A DNA stretch of 64,000 bases from Chalciporus piperatus (taxonomy: Eukaryota; Basidiomycota; Agaricomycetes; Boletales; Boletaceae): contig JBBPTG010000085.1 in the NCBI GenBank assembly GCA_038093975.1, forward strand, positions 1 to 64,000, read 5' to 3'. This document shows, in pieces, positions 1 to 9,675 of this stretch. Made by a program: the position numbers and the translations under genes. Under the pieces are notes generated by a model that searched no databases, was not told the origin of the DNA, and saw only the letters and a program-made list of their open reading frames with translations. Within the stretch, counting starts at the first letter, position 1; every line of letters starts with the position of its first letter.

Positions 1-1350
1 CTGGAACCAGCATACCGAATACAAAACCCACGACCAGAACGAGGACAGGAGATAGAACCACTAACAGCATACACCGACGGATCGTGTATAAAAAACGGAA
101 AGTTAGATGCAGCGTGCGGCGCTGGAGTATGGATCGGAGAACAACACCCACTGAACAGCGCGATAAGAGTCCCTGGACCCGACCAATCTAACCAAACTGG
201 AGAAATCGCTGCGATCGTAAGAACACTACAAATAGTAGACCCAACGATACCACTCACAATAGTCACGGACTCACGCTACACGATGGATGGCCTGACAAAA
301 CACCTCAAAGACTGGGAGGGGAAAGGCTGGATAGGCGTAAGCAACAAAGAATGGTTTAAATCAGCGGCATACCACCTACGCCGGAGAACGGCCCCTACGC
401 ACTTCAAATGGACAAAAGGTCACTCAGGAGACGAAGGAAATGAGCAAGCAGACAGACTGGCAAACGAAGGAGCGAAGAAAGAACGCCAAGACGACATAGA
501 CCTCACGGTCCCGGACAATTTTCAGGCACAAGGAATGAAACTAAGAACACTCACACAGAAGCTAGCATACGAATGCCTGACCAAAAAGAAGAAAACGCCC
601 TACACAAGAACCACGCTGATGAACCTTGACATCACCCGATATGGCGTCCAAGATCTTACAGGGAATCTTGAAACCGACGCATCGATCTGGAACAACATCA
701 GGCATCCGGACACACGAAGACAAGTCCAAAACTTCCTGTTCAAAGCGATGAGCGGATCGTTGAGAATAGGAGCTTTCTGGGCGAATATCCCAAACTACGA
801 ACACAGAGCAACATGCACATACTGCACAGACGACACAGAATCACTAGAACACATACTAACCGAATGTAAAGCACCAGAACGCGAGATAATCTGGAACCTG
901 GTACGAGATCTGTGGCCAAACAGAGACCAAAGATGGCACCCTTTGACGATCGGGCAGATCCAGGGATGCGGAAACATAACCCCGAGACAAAGACATGACC
1001 GAAAACCAACGCCGAACGAACAAGGAGAAGCTAGATTGAAAAGGATACTAGTATCGGAGTCCGCCCACCTAATCTGGGTAATACGATGCGAACGAGTGAT
1101 CAGCGGAAAACAACACACAACAGACTCGATCAAAACAAGATGGACGAACAAAGTCCTGACTAGACTTGACATCGATAGAAGATTAGCTAAATCAAAACGA
1201 AACCCCAAATACACCTCAAAAATATCCCACACCTGGACAGCAACTGTCCGACAACCTAACCCCTTACCACCCGATTGGGTGACCGACCTTGAGGTTTTAG
1301 TGGGTATCACTCTACCTAGGCCCCCTGTTGATACCGGGGAAACCGGGTAG
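1..1350 (+). CDS. Non-LTR retrotransposon, C-terminal RNase H and zinc-knuckle part (5' end outside window)
   Basis: The frame is open from base 1 and ends at the TAG at 1348-1350, so the first Met at 283 is not the start. A type I RNase H domain is complete: YTDGSC (first Asp, near base 78), TGEIAAI (Glu), TDSRYT (second Asp) and HSGDEGNEQADRLANEG (last Asp). RNase H degrades the RNA strand of the RNA-DNA hybrid during reverse transcription. Downstream lies a CCHC zinc motif, CTYC then H and C in EHILTEC (near 810-870), as in the tails of LINE-type polyproteins. The reverse transcriptase must lie left of the window. Codon use is unusually A-rich (ACA, CAA, GAA), unlike the host genes to the right. 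It could be an intact element or a fragment. Confidence 0.9.
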   Translation: MEPAYRIQNPRPERGQEIEPLTAYTDGSCIKNGKLDAACGAGVWIGEQHPLNSAIRVPGPDQSNQTGEIAAIVRTLQIVDPTIPLTIVTDSRYTMDGLTKHLKDWEGKGWIGVSNKEWFKSAAYHLRRRTAPTHFKWTKGHSGDEGNEQADRLANEGAKKERQDDIDLTVPDNFQAQGMKLRTLTQKLAYECLTKKKKTPYTRTTLMNLDITRYGVQDLTGNLETDASIWNNIRHPDTRRQVQNFLFKAMSGSLRIGAFWANIPNYEHRATCTYCTDDTESLEHILTECKAPEREIIWNLVRDLWPNRDQRWHPLTIGQIQGCGNITPRQRHDRKPTPNEQGEARLKRILVSESAHLIWVIRCERVISGKQHTTDSIKTRWTNKVLTRLDIDRRLAKSKRNPKYTSKISHTWTATVRQPNPLPPDWVTDLEVLVGITLPRPPVDTGETG

Positions 1351-1479
1351 CTCACGGAGTCCCACACCCCCCGCAAATGCGGGGCGTGCGTAAGAGCATT
1401 TTCCCTCGGACCGGGAGTCCTAGACTCCCGCCTTAGTGTATTGTGTAGGACTAGACTTGTCAGTTGCTACATAATATTA
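1351..1479 (+). other. 3' UTR of the left retrotransposon with two hairpins
   Basis: Directly after the stop codon are two perfect stem-loops: CCCCGC/GCGGGG with an AAAT loop at 1369-1384, and CGGGAGTC/GACTCCCG with a CTA loop at 1412-1430. Stem-loops in LINE 3' UTRs are often recognised by the element's own reverse transcriptase. No poly(A) tail is visible before the next element begins at 1480. Confidence 0.55.
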
Positions 1480-1588
1480 CAGCGGTTTGCGAATGTAATG
1501 GCAATCCGGATTTTTTTTTGTTTCGGCACATGACCGAAAAAGGAAATTCTGTACTACCGCGTCGAAGGGCTACAACGTCGCGACAACG
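1480..1588 (+). repeat. Left terminal inverted repeat of the 1480-2523 element
   Basis: It matches the reverse complement of 2414-2523 almost base for base, differing at a few positions around 1520-1535 and near the inner end. It starts CAGCGGTTTGCG directly after the TA at 1478-1479. Confidence 0.85.
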
Positions 1589-1622
1589 AGATGTGGTTGT
1601 ACAGTACGCACCACTCTACACC

Positions 1623-1979
1623 ATGGCCAACAAAAAGAGACAGCCGACTGGGTTGAATGACACAGGAAGTGCGCCATACGTACTCAAAATCAAGCCACCT
1701 GCTCTTGGTAGGAGACAAAATGATGCACATGGCCCTACTAGTACCCATGCTGCCAAGATGACTCGGGCTTCGAACGAAAGTGCTCCCGGTCGATCTCGGG
1801 AGCTGCCACAGTCCCCGGTCATCACGGGTGGAGCTGAGGAAAAGGTAAGTGAACTTTGGAGGTGCATATACTCAACTTCTCGAACACCTAGAAGCTCGAA
1901 GTCAAGCTTGGACTTGGAGGTTCGGACTCGGACATTGAGCTTGTTGGCACCAGTGGGAACAGCAATCGCCGATGAAGTC
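1623..1979 (+). CDS. Possible captured gene fragment inside the TIR element
   Basis: Starting 35 bp inside the left arm, a plus-strand frame opens with MANKKRQPTGLNDTGSAPYV. It reaches a good donor (AAG then GTAAGT at 1843). A 47-bp intron ending CACCTAG at 1889 keeps the frame and leads to KLEVKLGLGGSDSDIELVG, with a stop near 1975. The product would be about 100 residues. It abuts the antisense transposase remnant. I do not recognise the protein. It could be a transduplicated host gene piece, a second element-encoded protein, or a chance frame. Confidence 0.35.
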
Positions 1980-2389
1980 AGTTTGGAGCATGGTTTTGAA
2001 TTCTTCCCTTCGTACTTCATTTCGCTCGGAGGCTATCTTTCGGAGAATTTTGCGACTGAGTCCCGCCTCTCGAAGGTTTCAACATAAAGTTGCTGGCGTG
2101 ATCGTGATATCATGTTGGACTCCAAGCCAGGTACAGGCTTCATCGAGGAAAAGATTGGAATCTTCAGCATAGAGGCCTTCTAGTGCCATCAAGGTAGCTC
2201 GCGTGAGTAGTCGGGTGCGTCCAAGAAGTGGGGAAGGTGGTCGATTTACAGAACCATGCTCCTCGAAGATCGGTAGCAGCTGCGTTCGGAAACCTCAAGG
2301 ACTTCGCAGATGTCGTCGAGGGGCCACCCATGGTTCCATAGCTCTAAAGCACATTCCTTGATGTCGTCGCTAATTCTTCGATTGCCCAT
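1905..2389 (-). pseudogene. Broken N-terminal part of a Tc1/mariner-type transposase
   Basis: Reading from the ATG at 2389, the minus strand encodes MGNRRISDDIKECALELWN and an HTH segment (LDDICEVLEVSERSCYR). This is the DNA-binding start typical of basidiomycete Tc1-like DDE transposases. The frame then shifts: the next part (IFEEHGSVNRP, near 2270; later LYAEDSNLFLDEACTWLG and LSRKILRKIASERNEVRRE) continues the same family in another frame and contains an in-frame stop near 2085. Homology fades near 1970. The catalytic DDE part is absent. The call rests on recognising the HTH and the element context. Confidence 0.75.
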
Positions 2390-2413
2390 CGTCGTCGTGA
2401 TGCTGGGTATATG

Positions 2414-2523
2414 CGTTGTCGTGATGTTGTAGCCCTTCGACGCGGTAGTACAGAATTTCCTTTTTCGGTCACGCGCCGAAACCAAAAAAAAATCCGGATT
2501 GCCATTACATTCGCAAACCGCTG
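2414..2523 (-). repeat. Right terminal inverted repeat of the 1480-2523 element
   Basis: Inverted partner of 1480-1588. The outer end reads CGCAAACCGCTG followed by TA at 2524-2525. It probably also forms the leader of the minus-strand transposase that starts at 2389. Confidence 0.85.
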
Positions 2524-2525
2524 TA

Positions 2526-3085
2526 ACACTTGTCCAAAAAAAAAAAGAAATCATGTGCAGAACTTTTTTCGCACACCTTTATCGCAAGGCAATTGCAAGG
2601 TGTACTCGTCATCCGGCACTGCGCAACACAGCCTACTCATGCCGGCGGACACGTACCGGGCTGTAGTTATCTCCCCGCCATCGGGTGGTAGAGTATCGAG
2701 ATTCGAGTTCCAACTTGTAATGACGACTGATCAAACTTGCATGACACACTTGCCAGTGGGACACAGGTATGCAATCATTACCTCTATATCTATCCAACGA
2801 ATAGGAGAGGCTCCGTGTCCGTGACATTTTCAGGACTTGAGTCCAAAGTTCATATCGTATCCGTGCGCACAAAGACTAGCGACGAGACTATAGATGCCAG
2901 TGGTTCTCTAACACAATCCAAGTCCACGAACACGGTATTGAATTGGAGCAATAAACGAGTCAACCTGGATGACTTCGAGACTGTATACACAAGGTGGGAT
3001 ATACTTGGAGAAGCGATTGGATTCTATTCCTCTTGTTTGGAACCCGTCGGCACCCCCGGACCGATCTTTCGTCTTCTGCTGCACA
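2526..3085. other. No supported gene
   Basis: An open plus-strand stretch around 2640-2768 ends at a plausible donor (CACAG then GTATGC), with an acceptor (TTTTCAG) at about 2833. Splicing gives a stop at once, so no gene model is offered. Confidence 0.3.
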
Positions 3086-4345
3086 TTATGCCGTTTGGCC
3101 GACAGTGAAATTCCCGCTAGCGTGGTCGTAACTAACCTTCCACTGAGTCTTCTCTGCTAATGCATCCAGATTTTCAGACCAGATGAGGTGTCCCGAGGTG
3201 GGCTCTAAAAGGACCTCTCCCTCCTCGTAAGTGGAAGTGACATATGCCCGAAGAACCGGTTTAAAATCAGTCACGTTCACGGGGCGTCCGTCGCTGACAA
3301 GTTACTTCAACGGGTTTTCGACAAAAGGTTGAACGGGAAGACATACCCAATGTTGCGAAATACCCGCGCGAATTGGGGTAAACCTCCCGGCTGCTCTCGA
3401 AAACCTGGAAGTACAACATCAGTAGGTCGTCGTTAAAGAGGTCTGTACTAGGATTCAGGGTGCTCACCAAGAACGGCATCCACCCTCTCACCAGATTCAT
3501 TCCGTAGCACCGATCCATCTGACGGCAACGGTGATCCATGTTCTCCAACGGGATTCTCGGTAGCCTTTCAGTCTGAAGTTCAGCCAACAAACACGACGAT
3601 TAAAGCGTCACCCACAGAGAGTTTGAAATCTTTACCATCCTCGGTCCGCCGAAGGAAAAGGGAGCGCCCAAGCTGTGCGGAGCCTGAGTGTCAGCGGCTA
3701 CTGTGTAGTCGAAGCCAAACGCACAGTGAAAGGACTCCAGGTCGACATAGGAATACCGACAGGCCAGAGGTTCGATGCAAGGATAGAGTCAGACTAGCGG
3801 GAATGTCAGCAGCTGACACGATCTCGAAAAACCAATGCGCACCGCCTTGACCGGGATTGAAGCCATTAATCCACTTGCTGGGAAATGGAATTTGAGATCC
3901 CCAGCATCAGGTTTGGTGAATGTAAGCCTAGCAACTGTCAATATGATCGTTCGGTGATGGAATAATGCGACGTACTGATTCGTGTATTCCAACGTCTTCG
4001 AGTAGTTTCCTTGCATCGTCCAAGTGCGAAGTCAGCCCACTGATGCTTAATCTGGCAAAACTCACCTGTCTTTCCAAAGAAAGCCTTTCTGAAATCGAGA
4101 ATATGAGGCCATGATAAACAAAGGAAATTGGTCTGTCTCACTTCCAGACAACCGGATGGGAAGTGATGGGCGCGTCGTGTTTGGTCTCATCATATACGTC
4201 GAAGAGGAAGATCACTGTCGCATCTTTCCCTAGATCCTCGCTGTCGGAATGTCAATGGAGTTAAGTTGAATCTCACCCAAAATATGGGCAGTACAAATTA
4301 CCTATGAAATTCAACTTTCCGCGTGATGACAGGGCTGTGGGTCAT
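3086..4345 (-). CDS. Intron-containing gene of unknown function, possibly degenerate
   Basis: A TATA-like CTTATA (plus strand 4403-4408) lies about 60 bp upstream of the ATG at 4345. Exon 1 (4302-4345) joins exon 2 (4142-4240) through a 61-bp GT-AG intron, giving MTHSPVITRKVEFHSEDLG and ATVIFLFDVYDETKHDAP. Further coding-like blocks follow in several frames: GFNPGQGGAHWFFEIVSAAD near 3800-3870, FHCAFGFDYTVAADTQAPHS near 3660-3720, RCYGMNLVRGWMPFLVS near 3470-3520, and a last block VLRAYVTSTYEEGEVLLEP to GNFTVGQTA with the stop at 3086. The middle junctions could not all be reconciled with GT-AG splicing, so either introns were missed or the gene carries indels. The last block resembles uncharacterised agaricomycete proteins I have seen. 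No function can be assigned. Confidence 0.5.
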
Positions 4346-5710
4346 GGAGGGGAACGTCTGCAGCTGTAATTGACACGGAGTGTATCTGAATTTGAGGGGG
4401 TACTTATAGCTCCCAGCTTCTCAGGAACCGAATTGGCCCAGACTTTGCACGGTATGTAGCTGTCATGTCGTAACCATACCCCTCTTGCCATGTTGCGCTA
4501 CGTGCCACTGGCATGGCGAGAACGCGAACAATAGTAATTTCCTCCTTTCGGTACAGGGTCGGTGCTCGGCGCTCAGCGCTCAGGTCCAGCGCTCAGGGGC
4601 AAATCATCATCAGAAACATTACGTGACAAGATTGCCGCTCAACGGATAAAAAAACTTGAAGAAACATCACCGCAGAAATAGACATGGCTGTCCGAGTCGG
4701 CAGTCAGCATCGAGCGGCGTCTGAGCGACTGCTGCATCTGCATCCAGTCAGCCAAGACGGGCTGCAATTTCCTGATGGCAGTGGCTCGAAACTCACACTC
4801 GAGGATCTGTCCTCTCCCGAGGTCGAAAGTGGCCGCGTGGAGTTTGAGCGAGGTCGCAACGTGACTCGTACAACCGTTGCTTAACCACTGGCAGAGCCTG
4901 CTTAAAGTGCCTTCATCGTCTCTGTCTCGACGAGTCTGTTGTCAGGAAGGATTGACAACGACATCACCTCATGAAAAGGTGATACGAACATGCATGTGAC
5001 CGTAGAATATTGAACATCACTCACTTTACTACGCTCGGAGTGATGTATTTTCCGACTTCAACCATGCTGGGAGTGGCAAATCGCTGTGCTTCACTCACTC
5101 ACTCATACGTCGCCTTTTCCGCATCGCCGAGAAGTTCCATTCTATCAGCATTGGGTGAGTTGGTGCAGGGACAGATCGAGGGGAAGGGGGAGTCGAGTGT
5201 CTACAGACGCATGACGCTGGGCGCAAAACAACAGGAGCTTGAACAGAATTGGAGCAATACATGAGAAAGCCATCGCCTCCGACCAAGCTAGGTTCAACCT
5301 ACCGCACTACGGCGATTTGGGGAGATGAGTCCTATGGGTGGATACATTAGTGATTCGAATGTACGTGGGCGGGGATCGTTCCAATCTCTGCGCGTTCGTA
5401 CCCCGCAAGCGTTGCAACGGACCAGTTGGAAATTACGGGTACGGATCCGAAGAGTCGCTTCTTCTGATTCATTTCGAGTCCACGACAATTAGAGAAGAGA
5501 GCACAAGGTGATATACCGGAGGCAAGCCTGAGAGTGTAAGGATGCTTGAAGCTTGATCGATACTGTGAACTTGGCTGGCACTCGCGACTCGGAGTCGCAA
5601 GGGGGTTCCTGCGGCAAGTTTGATTCAGCGGGCAACACCTGTACAACTTGAAGACTCCTGCATGGCCCTGTCATCAATGTCCAATACTGTCCAATACATG
5701 TTTGAAGTTA
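4346..5710. other. Intergenic, with an inverted copy of a piece of the WD40 upstream spacer
   Basis: No gene is supported. The stretch 5170-5265 matches, in inverse orientation, the sequence around 9310-9400 upstream of the first WD40 gene. The clearest shared run is GCGCAAAACAACAGGAGCTT here against its complement there. The fragment is therefore a stray relative of the duplicated array. Confidence 0.5.
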
Positions 5711-5992
5711 CTAACCAACTTGGTTCCGAATTAGGTCTAGCACCTTGATCCAACCAACTACAGCTGAGTTTCCCACTTGATCTCCTGACTTTATGATCAC
5801 CTCAGCGGCCCTCAGCCATTCACCGGCACGAAAACATATCATTTGATATGACCTTTTCTCCGCGAACATGACATCCGGAAGTTGCGCAAGCTGGTGGCCA
5901 TCATGCATCATGTCTATCCTGTGTGGCACTCGCTGGCCCGCTCTATGCAGCAAAGCGAATGCATTGAAGGTTTGTAGGCTTAACGACCCCAA
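5711..5992 (-). CDS. Hypothetical coding fragment
   Basis: This is an open minus-strand stretch of about 93 residues with protein-like composition (SLQTFNAFALLHRAGQRVPH, IDMMHDGHQLAQLPDVMFAE, then VVGWIKVLDLIRNQVG and a stop). No clear start was found: the reading frame runs upstream toward 6000 and may be preceded by another exon. I do not recognise a family. It could be a last exon, a fragment of a decayed gene, or chance. Confidence 0.3.
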   Translation of the reverse strand: MGSLSLQTFNAFALLHRAGQRVPHRIDMMHDGHQLAQLPDVMFAEKRSYQMICFRAGEWLRAAEVIIKSGDQVGNSAVVGWIKVLDLIRNQVG

Positions 5993-6242
5993 CGTGAGCT
6001 GACTCCCCTACCGCAAAGACTTGAAGTTCGCGCGCCGACCCTCTACGGCGAGTGATGACACTCACTTATAACGTTTATCCAGCGGTTATTTCGCCAGAAC
6101 TTCGGAATAAAGAACCCCAACGCCACGTTTCCCCATTGCTTATCGACTTGGATATCTGTTCATCCCCTCGGTCACATGGCTTCCAATACTTTCCTCCGCT
6201 CTTCCGTCACGAATTCGATGGCCTCACGGCAGTGATCCGACC

Positions 6243-6252
6243 ACTTATAAAC
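6243..6252 (+). promoter_or_regulatory. TATA-like element of the phospholipase B gene
   Basis: ACTTATAAAC lies about 45 bp upstream of the ATG at 6293, a normal distance for a short 5' leader. Confidence 0.45.
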
Positions 6253-6292
6253 CGACGAATGGTTGTAAAGTTCGATTCTCCGTGGCTTAACG

Positions 6293-8549
6293 ATGCTCCC
6301 AACTCTCCTCATCGCTTCGGCCTCGTTGCCGCTCCTCGTTTCCGCTCAGAGCGCTGCCAGTCTCGCGTATACCCCCGTGAAAGGCACCTGTCCAGCCGGT
6401 TTCACTCTCGTTCGTGAAGCAGGCATACCAGGGAATCAAACCCTCAATCCAGACGAAGTCGCCTACATCAACGGTCGCAAAACGAGCGTCGTACCAGGAG
6501 CATTCCAGAACTACCTCTCGAACCTCCAGAAAGCGAATGCGTCGATTCCATCCTACGTCGCGAGCATCTTGAGCGGCAACAGTAGTTCCCAACCGGACTA
6601 TCCAAACATTGGTATCGCTTGCAGCGGTGGAGGTTGGCGAGCATCGATATTTGGGGCTGGGATTTTGAATGTGTTGGATGGGAGGAATACGAGCGCTGCT
6701 TCGTTTGGAACAGGGGGGTTGCTTCAGGCAGCGTTGTATCTTTCTGGTTTGTCGGGCGGTGCGAATCTCGTTGGGTCGCTTGCCCAGGCAAACTTTCCCA
6801 TCGTTCAGACCCTGACTCTGGGGACGAACTCGACGGACTCGACGGCAGCATGGGGTGGTTGGCAAGCGGATATCAGCCAGACTGATCCCTACACCAATTC
6901 CACGACCGAGAACAACGCATACATGATGGAACTCATTGAAGAGATCCGTGGAAAGTACGAGGCAGGGTTCGCTGTCGCGTTCAACGATTTCAGCTCTCGT
7001 GACAATGGACGTCATTTCGTCAATGGCACGAGCTACGCCAACTACTTTGACAATACACAGCTCCATGGTGCTGGTTACCTCTGGTCTGCAGTTGCCAACT
7101 TGTGGGTATTCCTATATGCTTTTTGTCGTTGGATCCTCAGGTTGGAGCTGAACCGTGTTTTTAGGCCCTCGTTTGCGACGTACCAACAACCGTTCCCCAT
7201 TATCGTTGCGACGTTGGTGTCTCCTAACGGCAACTTTTCGACTGTGATCCCAGGAGGGACATTCATCGTGCCTCAATCAAACCCAATCATGGAGTTCAAC
7301 GTTTGTGAGTTCTATATTTTTTTCTGGTCGAATCCCTGTCTTGAACGATGTGCATCAGTCGAGATGGGTTCATACGACCCAACTCTCGCGGCGTTTACGC
7401 CGATGAAGTACCTCGGAACGACCAACAACTCGATGTGCGTTACCGGTCTTGACCAGACCGGCACTGTGATTGGAGTGTCAGGACAATGGAACACCGTCTA
7501 CAACAGTTCGGTAAGCGGCACCGTGTTTTGTCTGGCCGGGGCGTAGCTGATTGATGTTTGCGTTTTCCATTTTCCATAGGCATCCACCTACGAGGCATCC
7601 TATGTGTATTCCATCACTCAGGCAATGAACTCGACACTTCCTCAAACCAATGTCATGCTCGACGCTGCCGTCTTTCCCAACGCGTTCCAAGGTCCCACGA
7701 TGGTGGGCAAGTTCATCGACGCGAACGAAACGCTGATTTACATGTCGGACGGTGCGAGCGATGGCGAGGCAGTTCCGCTTCAACCATTATTGGTGAAAGC
7801 ACGAGGACTGGATACAATTGTTGTTGCCGATTCTGTAAGTGATTCCGTCACGTCGGAAACTGATGTTGATTGGTTGGCGATGATAGAACCAAGACTATGG
7901 CAATTCGTATTATTCTGCGGGAGGTTCCTTGGTGGTGAGTACTGTCTGAATACTTGAATACCTCCGTCCGGCGTCCATGCCCGTCCCACTCATCGATGCA
8001 TCATTCCCCCAGAACGTCCAAAATCGGATCAACACCCTCTTCCCAACAGCCTACAGCTTCCCACCCGTCCCGACCAACGTCACCGAATTCACCGCCCAAA
8101 ACCTCTCCAGCCGACCTACATTTTTCGGTTGTGATTCGTCGACGGACGCACCTCTCCTCATCTACCTCGCCAACGGTGGGCCACCCCGAGACGGCTCGCC
8201 CTCGTTGTTGAATCAACAACCGGGATACGTGCCCACGTCCGAACTCGAGCAGATGTTGGATCAGACGTACGTGATCGGGACGCAAGGGTACCCTGCTGCA
8301 GATGGTGGGATGACGGACCCGGAGTGGCCTGCGTGTTTGGCGTGTGCGGTGGTGGACCGGGCGAGGAATCGGAGTGGGATCGAGAGGAGTGGGGTTTGTG
8401 AGACTTGTTTGACGAGGTATTGTTGGAATGGGTCGACGGTCGGGTTGGAGACGAGTACGAAGAATGCGGGGACGTCGAGCGTGGGATTGGGATGGAGTTT
8501 GGTGGGTGGCGTGTCGATGGCGGTGGTTGGATCGTTGTCGTTGTTGTGA
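6293..8549 (+). CDS. Lysophospholipase / phospholipase B, secreted, GPI-anchored (intact copy)
   Basis: Six exons (6293-7101, 7165-7304, 7359-7510, 7580-7834, 7887-7934, 8013-8549) join in frame to about 646 residues, the usual size of fungal PLB. The enzyme hydrolyses acyl chains from phospholipids and lysophospholipids outside the cell. Visible features: a signal peptide (MLPTLLIASASLPLLVSAQS); the oxyanion block SGGGWRA; the nucleophile motif GLSGG in ALYLSGLSGGANLVGSLAQ; the acidic block SDGASDGEAVPLQPLLVKAR carrying the catalytic Asp; a Cys-rich C-terminal part; and a hydrophobic tail (SLVGGVSMAVVGSLSLL) after a Ser/Thr-rich stretch, which indicates a GPI anchor. The start follows a TATA element. 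Several degenerate copies of its 3' half occur downstream at 11643, 14415, 18982 and 24538. Confidence 0.93.
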
Positions 8550-9675
8550 TGACGCGATGGAGAGAGCGTTGGACGTGATGTTTTTTCGATGTATTTGTTT
8601 GTCGATCGCTGTGTAGCGGGTCATTCACGGTCTACGATCGTTTGGGGTCTGGAAGGGACCGATAGTATCAATGCGCAGGACGCATACAAACAGGTACCAC
8701 AGTACTACCACTACGAGGTCATCTCGGAGGTCCCAGGCGTTTGGAATTGGAACCATCATTTGACCTTCCTCGGTGGTCCTCTTGCGTTCGTACACCGCCG
8801 CGGTTTTCGGCTCTCAGTTGTTGAGTGAGTGTATTCTGCGCTCGTGTGTCAATCGTCCAAGATTAAGACAGGACGAAGTCGGAAATCCTTTTGTGTTCCT
8901 TCAGGCGTTCAAATGCCTCGGGTACGAATTGAGTACCGAGAGATGCCAGCCAGTCTACTCCTCAGAGGTACGAGTCGGGGCACCGTCTGGCCAGGGTGCG
9001 TCGCAACGACAGTGAATCAACGATCTGTGGAGAGAGGGGAGCCTCTATGAAGACGAACATATGGCGAAAAAGCTCTGGGACAAAAAGTGGGCTATGCCTT
9101 GCAGTCGACTCGACAGCCCGTTAACATCCTATTCTGTCTTAAGGTATTCGCATTTCTTGGCGCTCGGCGGGGACTTTAGAGGGAGTCGTGAGTCCGAGTC
9201 TTTGTCAGTGGTCATGAGCTGAACGATGTTTTCAACAAGTATTAGTACTTAGTACAGTACCAGCCTGCGAGACTGGAGCTTGAACGTGGATCAGGTTCAG
9301 GTTAGGTTACCGTGTGATTGACAAGACGACTCAAGCTCCTGTTGTTTTGCGCCCGTCTGCCAGAGCCTGTGAGACACTCGACGCCCCCTGCACCCTCGCT
9401 CGAAATTTGTGGGCTAAACTTTGCGAACGTCGGTCATTCTGCATTTTGGTGAAGAGCGATAAAGATCGTTCAAGCAAATACGCCGCACGCTCAAAATGAT
9501 GTCCGTGGTTCACACAGTGGACCCACTGACGCCCACAATTGGATCCGAGGGATGTCTTGAGCAGCACGAGGCCGGTTTTGAACCAAACAACGCTCAGCCG
9601 CTCGTCCAGGTTTTTTCACTGATCATTTATCTCCTTGTCTGTGACTCATTCCTACCTCCATCTAGACGCACGGCC
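8550..9675. repeat. Spacer of the duplicated module, copy 1
   Basis: No gene is seen. Blocks recur in the same order at 15840-16990 and 20880-22580, for example the run GAGTGAGTGTATTCTGCGCT (near 8824, 16076 and 20984), the block around 9120-9165 against 16495-16550, and the roughly 155 bp just before the WD40 ATG. That last block is the best conserved and probably holds the promoter and leader of the WD40 genes. Confidence 0.7.

Larger units (their letters stand above)
1480..2523. mobile_element. Chimeric TA-flanked TIR element (Tc1/mariner-type deletion derivative)
   Basis: Two near-perfect inverted arms of about 110 bp (1480-1588 and 2414-2523) both begin CAGCGGTTTGCG at the outer edge. 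Each is flanked by TA (1478-1479 and 2524-2525), the target duplication typical of the Tc1/mariner superfamily. Inside the right arm a transposase starts on the minus strand and is broken. Inside the left arm an unrelated plus-strand reading frame begins. The roughly 1.04-kb length is too short for an autonomous element, so this copy is non-autonomous. Confidence 0.85.

Noticed and set aside
6287..7066. Long minus-strand frame opposite the phospholipase
   Set aside because: It is a shadow of the GC-structured coding strand; the phospholipase on the plus strand has signal peptide, catalytic motifs and a consistent exon model.
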